In this document: positions 6,877 through 8,902 of the stretch, one piece after another
Numbering within the stretch: the stretch's first letter is position 1
Layout of the letters: each line of letters begins with the position of its first letter
Assembly (NCBI GenBank): GCA_030150085.1
Contig: JASLGJ010000354.1
Location: 1-8,902 of the forward strand
DNA length: 8,902 nt
Direction: 5' to 3'
From: Candidatus Elarobacter sp.
GTDB taxonomy: Bacteria > Vulcanimicrobiota > Vulcanimicrobiia > Vulcanimicrobiales > Vulcanimicrobiaceae
Translations under genes and position numbers: made by a program
Notes under the pieces: model-generated
Told to the model about the DNA's origin: nothing
The model's input: the letters and a program-made list of their open reading frames with translations, nothing else
Databases searched by the model: none

Positions 6877-8025
6877 ATGCGGATCGAGCGTATCGTCCTG
6901 ACCATCCGGCGCGCCGCGCTGACGCGGCCGTTCGAGAACCGCTGGCAGCGCTTCGAGCGCTGGGACAAGTTCCTGGTCGAGGTGGTGGCCGACGGGGTGA
7001 GCGGCTACGGCGAGTGCTCCGCCATGCCGACCCCGTACTACAACTACGAGACGGTCGAGACGGCCTGGTGGGTGACCCGCGCGTACCTCGCCCCGCTGCT
7101 GCTCGGGCGCGACACCGACCCGCGCGACGCCGCCGCGCGCTGGGCCCACGTCCACGGCTACGAGGAAGCGAAGGCCGCGCTGGAGTGCGCGCTGTGGGAC
7201 TGCGAGGCGCGTCTGGCCGGGCGCCCGCTCTACGACCTGCTGGGCGGGAGCGCGGGGCCGGTGCGGGCCGGCGCGACGGTCGGCATCCACTCCACGCCCG
7301 AGGGCGTGGCCGAGGCGGTCGGGCGCGCGGTGGGCGAGGGCTTCGGGCGGGTGCGGGTCAAGATCCGCCCCGGCTGGGACGTCGCGCCGCTGCGCGCGGT
7401 GCGCGCGGCGTATCCCGACGTGCCGCTGCTGGCCGACGCGAACGCGGGCTACGACGAGTCCCACGCCGACCTGCTGGCCGGGCTGGACCGCTTCGGCCTG
7501 CTCGGCCTGGAGCAGCCCTTCGCGCCCGAGCGGCGCGAGGCGACGCGCGCGCTGCAGGCCCGCATGGACACCGCGATCTCGCTCGACGAGGGCATCAAGA
7601 CCGTCCACGACGCGGAGTGCGCGCTCGCGCAGCGGTCCTGCCGGATCGTCAACATCAAGCTCGGGCGGGTCGGCGGGATCGCCAACGCGCAGCGCATCCT
7701 GGCGCTCTGCCGCGAGGCCGGCGTGGACGCGTTCGTCGGCGCGAAGTACGACTTCGGGATCGGGCGCTGGACCAACATCGCGTTCGCGACCCTGCCCGGC
7801 ATCACGCTGCCCAGCGACGTCGGCCCGAGCGCGCGCTACTTCGCGGACGACCCGAGCTTCCCGGCGGTCCGCTTCAGCGCGCCCGGCAGCGTGGCGCCGC
7901 TCGATGCACCCGGCATCGGCGCGCAGCTCGGCCCCGGTGAGACGGTGAGCGAGCTGGTGCTCGACGCGAGCGATGGCGCGCGCACGGCGGTCGAAGCCGT
8001 GCCGATCGCCGGCGCGGTGAGGTGA
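6877..8025 (+). CDS. Enolase superfamily racemase/dehydratase, MenC / N-acylamino acid racemase type
   Basis: This 382-residue muconate-lactonizing-subgroup enzyme abstracts an alpha-proton from a metal-bound carboxylate. Its closest family is o-succinylbenzoate synthase type 2 (MenC)/N-succinylamino acid racemase (NSAR/NAAAR). All five catalytic residues are present and keep a constant offset of one to two residues from Amycolatopsis NAAAR: Lys162 (VRVKIRPGWD), metal ligands Asp187 (LADANAGY), Glu212 (GLEQPF) and Asp237 (SLDEGI), and Lys261 (NIKLGRVGG). The N-terminal capping domain (1 to about 125) includes RWDKFLVEV and YGECSAMPTPYY, and DFGIGRWTNIAFATLPG (292-308) is the family's C-terminal strand. 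The first lysine of the common KxK motif is Arg160. No menaquinone genes are nearby, so amino-acid or peptide racemisation is more likely than MenC activity. ATG 6877 follows the ATP-grasp stop by four bases and its own stop overlaps the next start. Confidence 0.88.
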   Translation: MRIERIVLTIRRAALTRPFENRWQRFERWDKFLVEVVADGVSGYGECSAMPTPYYNYETVETAWWVTRAYLAPLLLGRDTDPRDAAARWAHVHGYEEAKAALECALWDCEARLAGRPLYDLLGGSAGPVRAGATVGIHSTPEGVAEAVGRAVGEGFGRVRVKIRPGWDVAPLRAVRAAYPDVPLLADANAGYDESHADLLAGLDRFGLLGLEQPFAPERREATRALQARMDTAISLDEGIKTVHDAECALAQRSCRIVNIKLGRVGGIANAQRILALCREAGVDAFVGAKYDFGIGRWTNIAFATLPGITLPSDVGPSARYFADDPSFPAVRFSAPGSVAPLDAPGIGAQLGPGETVSELVLDASDGARTAVEAVPIAGAVR

Positions 8026-8902
8026 GCGCGAGCCTGCGCGTCGCGCTCGGCGGTTTGGCGCACGAGTCCAACACGTTCGCCGGCGCGGTGCTCGGGCTGA
8101 CCGCGTACGACGACTTCGTGGTGCGGCGCGGGGACGAGATCGTGCGCGCGTTCGCCGGGACGGCGACGTACGTCGGCGGGTACCTCGATGCGTGCGCGGA
8201 GGGCGATGGTTCGTCCGGTGCGGGCGATGGTTCGCCAAGTGCGGGCGGCTGCGTGATGCTGCCGTTCTGGTACGCGCGCGCGGAGCCGTCGGCGATCGTG
8301 GCCGACGCGGCGTTCGAGCGGCTGCGCGCGGAGTTCCTCGGCGCCCTGGAGGCGGTGCTGCCGGTCGACGTGGTGCTGCTGGAGCTGCACGGCGCGGGGA
8401 CGGCGGAGTCCGGCCCGATCGACATGCGGCTGCTGGCCGGCGTGCGCGCGCTGGTCGGTCCCGCGGCGGTCGTCGCGATCACGCTCGACCTGCACGCGAA
8501 CCTGCCGCCCGCGGTGACCGCGCTGGTCGACGTGGTGGTCGGTTTGCACGAGTACCCGCACGTCGACATGGCCGCGCGCTCCGCGCGCGCCGCGCGCATC
8601 GCGCTGGCCCAGGCCCGGGGCGAGCTGCACGTGGTGAGCGCGTACGAGAAGCTGCCCCTGCTGCTGCCGCCCTCGACCACCGACGCGCCGCCGGGCGCGC
8701 TGATCAAGGAGTACGCGCGCCGGGTCGAGGCGCGCCCGAACGTGCTGGCCTGCAGCGTCTTCCACGGCTTCCCCTACGCCGACGTGCCGGACGCGGGCGC
8801 GGCGGTCGCGGTGCTGGGCACCGGCTCGCCGGCCGCGCTGCGCGACCAAGCGCGCGAGGTGGCCGCCTGGCTGTGGAGCGAGCGCGCGGCGTTCGCGCCG
8901 CG
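8022..8902 (+). CDS. M81 family metallopeptidase, MlrC (microcystinase C)-like (3' partial)
   Basis: The frame opens at GTG 8022, overlapping the racemase stop as GTGA, and stays open to the window end: 293 residues of a family usually near 500. M81 enzymes are zinc hydrolases; MlrC cleaves linearised microcystin, a peptide with D- and beta-amino acids. Seen: the N-terminal LRVALGGLAHESNTF (5-19); LLELHGAGTAE (119-129); the zinc site Asp156-x-His158 in LDLHAN; and His180 in EYPHVDMAAR. These match MlrC Asp167, His169 and His191 in spacing (2 and 22 residues). Residues 61-76 form a glycine/serine-rich linker built from a DNA tandem repeat, in the place between GGYLDACAE and the next beta-strand. 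Many M81 genes sit beside ABC importers and amidohydrolases, so the natural substrate is probably a small amide or peptide, possibly the product of this cluster. Confidence 0.88.
   Translation, partial: MSASLRVALGGLAHESNTFAGAVLGLTAYDDFVVRRGDEIVRAFAGTATYVGGYLDACAEGDGSSGAGDGSPSAGGCVMLPFWYARAEPSAIVADAAFERLRAEFLGALEAVLPVDVVLLELHGAGTAESGPIDMRLLAGVRALVGPAAVVAITLDLHANLPPAVTALVDVVVGLHEYPHVDMAARSARAARIALAQARGELHVVSAYEKLPLLLPPSTTDAPPGALIKEYARRVEARPNVLACSVFHGFPYADVPDAGAAVAVLGTGSPAALRDQAREVAAWLWSERAAFAP
8202..8243 (+). repeat. 21-bp imperfect tandem repeat (2 copies) inside the MlrC-like gene
   Basis: Unit 1 (8202-8222) and unit 2 (8223-8243) match at 18 of 21 bases, both starting GGCGATGGTTCG. Being a multiple of three, the duplication keeps the frame and encodes GDGSSGA then GDGSPSA. 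It forms a flexible linker in an N-terminal-domain loop of the peptidase. Confidence 0.85.

Noticed and set aside
5346..6968. 540-codon open frame on the minus strand
   Set aside because: It lies opposite the aminotransferase and ATP-grasp genes, whose conserved motifs are clear on the + strand. Its translation is Arg/Ala-rich with no recognisable motif, as expected from GC-rich codon third positions.
6877..8025. Calling the enolase superfamily gene menC of menaquinone synthesis
   Set aside because: No other men genes are in view and the surrounding genes act on amino acids and oxo acids. The fold and residues equally fit N-acylamino acid racemase, so no symbol was given.
6823..8238. 471-codon open frame on the minus strand
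   Set aside because: It overlaps the racemase and MlrC-like genes entirely. Its low-complexity Arg/His/Pro composition and lack of any family motif mark it as an antisense shadow.
1..8902. CRISPR arrays, tRNA or rRNA genes, insertion sequences, attachment sites
   Set aside because: No regularly spaced repeats, cloverleaf or rRNA-like stretches, transposase motifs or terminal inverted repeats were seen. Almost all sequence is accounted for by the + strand genes.

Overview
This is a very GC-rich window (by eye above 70% G+C) with every convincing gene on the + strand. The codon third positions are almost all G or C, GTG starts are common and spacers are minimal. The complete solute-binding protein has a signal peptide without a lipobox cysteine, which suits a diderm (two-membrane) bacterium. 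I cannot name the taxon from sequence alone. A GC-rich proteobacterium or an uncultured lineage such as Eremiobacterota would fit, but that is a guess.

Layout. Positions 1-732 hold the 3' part of a PstS-like phosphate-binding-fold protein that runs in from upstream. One base later, 734-1954 encodes a LivK-type (Peripla_BP_6) amino-acid/amide binding protein with a signal peptide. No permease or ATPase gene is visible. A 240-base spacer of lower GC (1955-2194) then separates this pair from a compact seven-gene operon that leaves the window. In order these are: RraA-like aldolase (2195-2866), DRE-TIM/HMGL-like aldolase (2869-3840), PqqC/TenA-like haem-oxygenase-fold putative metal oxidase (3837-4604), class IV PLP aminotransferase (about 4621-5520), circularly permuted ATP-grasp ligase (5517-6872), MenC/N-acylamino-acid-racemase-type enolase superfamily enzyme (6877-8025), and the N-terminal 293 residues of an M81/MlrC-type metallopeptidase (8022 to the window end). 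Three of the six junctions are the same 4-base GTGA overlap and the other three gaps are 2, 16 and 4 bases. The genes are therefore almost certainly co-transcribed and translationally coupled.

How they may work together (inference). The set combines C-C bond lyases, a transaminase, an oxidase candidate, an ATP-dependent ligase, a racemase/epimerase and a peptidase. I do not recognise it as a known pathway. It could make or break down a small amino-acid-derived molecule. In a biosynthetic reading, aldolase plus aminotransferase build an unusual amino acid, the HDO-like protein oxidises it, the ATP-grasp enzyme forms an amide and the racemase epimerises it. In a catabolic reading, the binding proteins import a modified or D-configured peptide, MlrC cleaves it, the racemase and aminotransferase convert the released amino acid to a 2-oxo acid, and the aldolases cleave that to pyruvate. 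The sequence does not decide between these.

The most notable details are a probable CTG start for the aminotransferase, an altered metal-ligand spacing in the HDO-like protein, all five catalytic residues retained in the racemase in a non-menaquinone context, and a 21-bp tandem repeat inside the MlrC gene.
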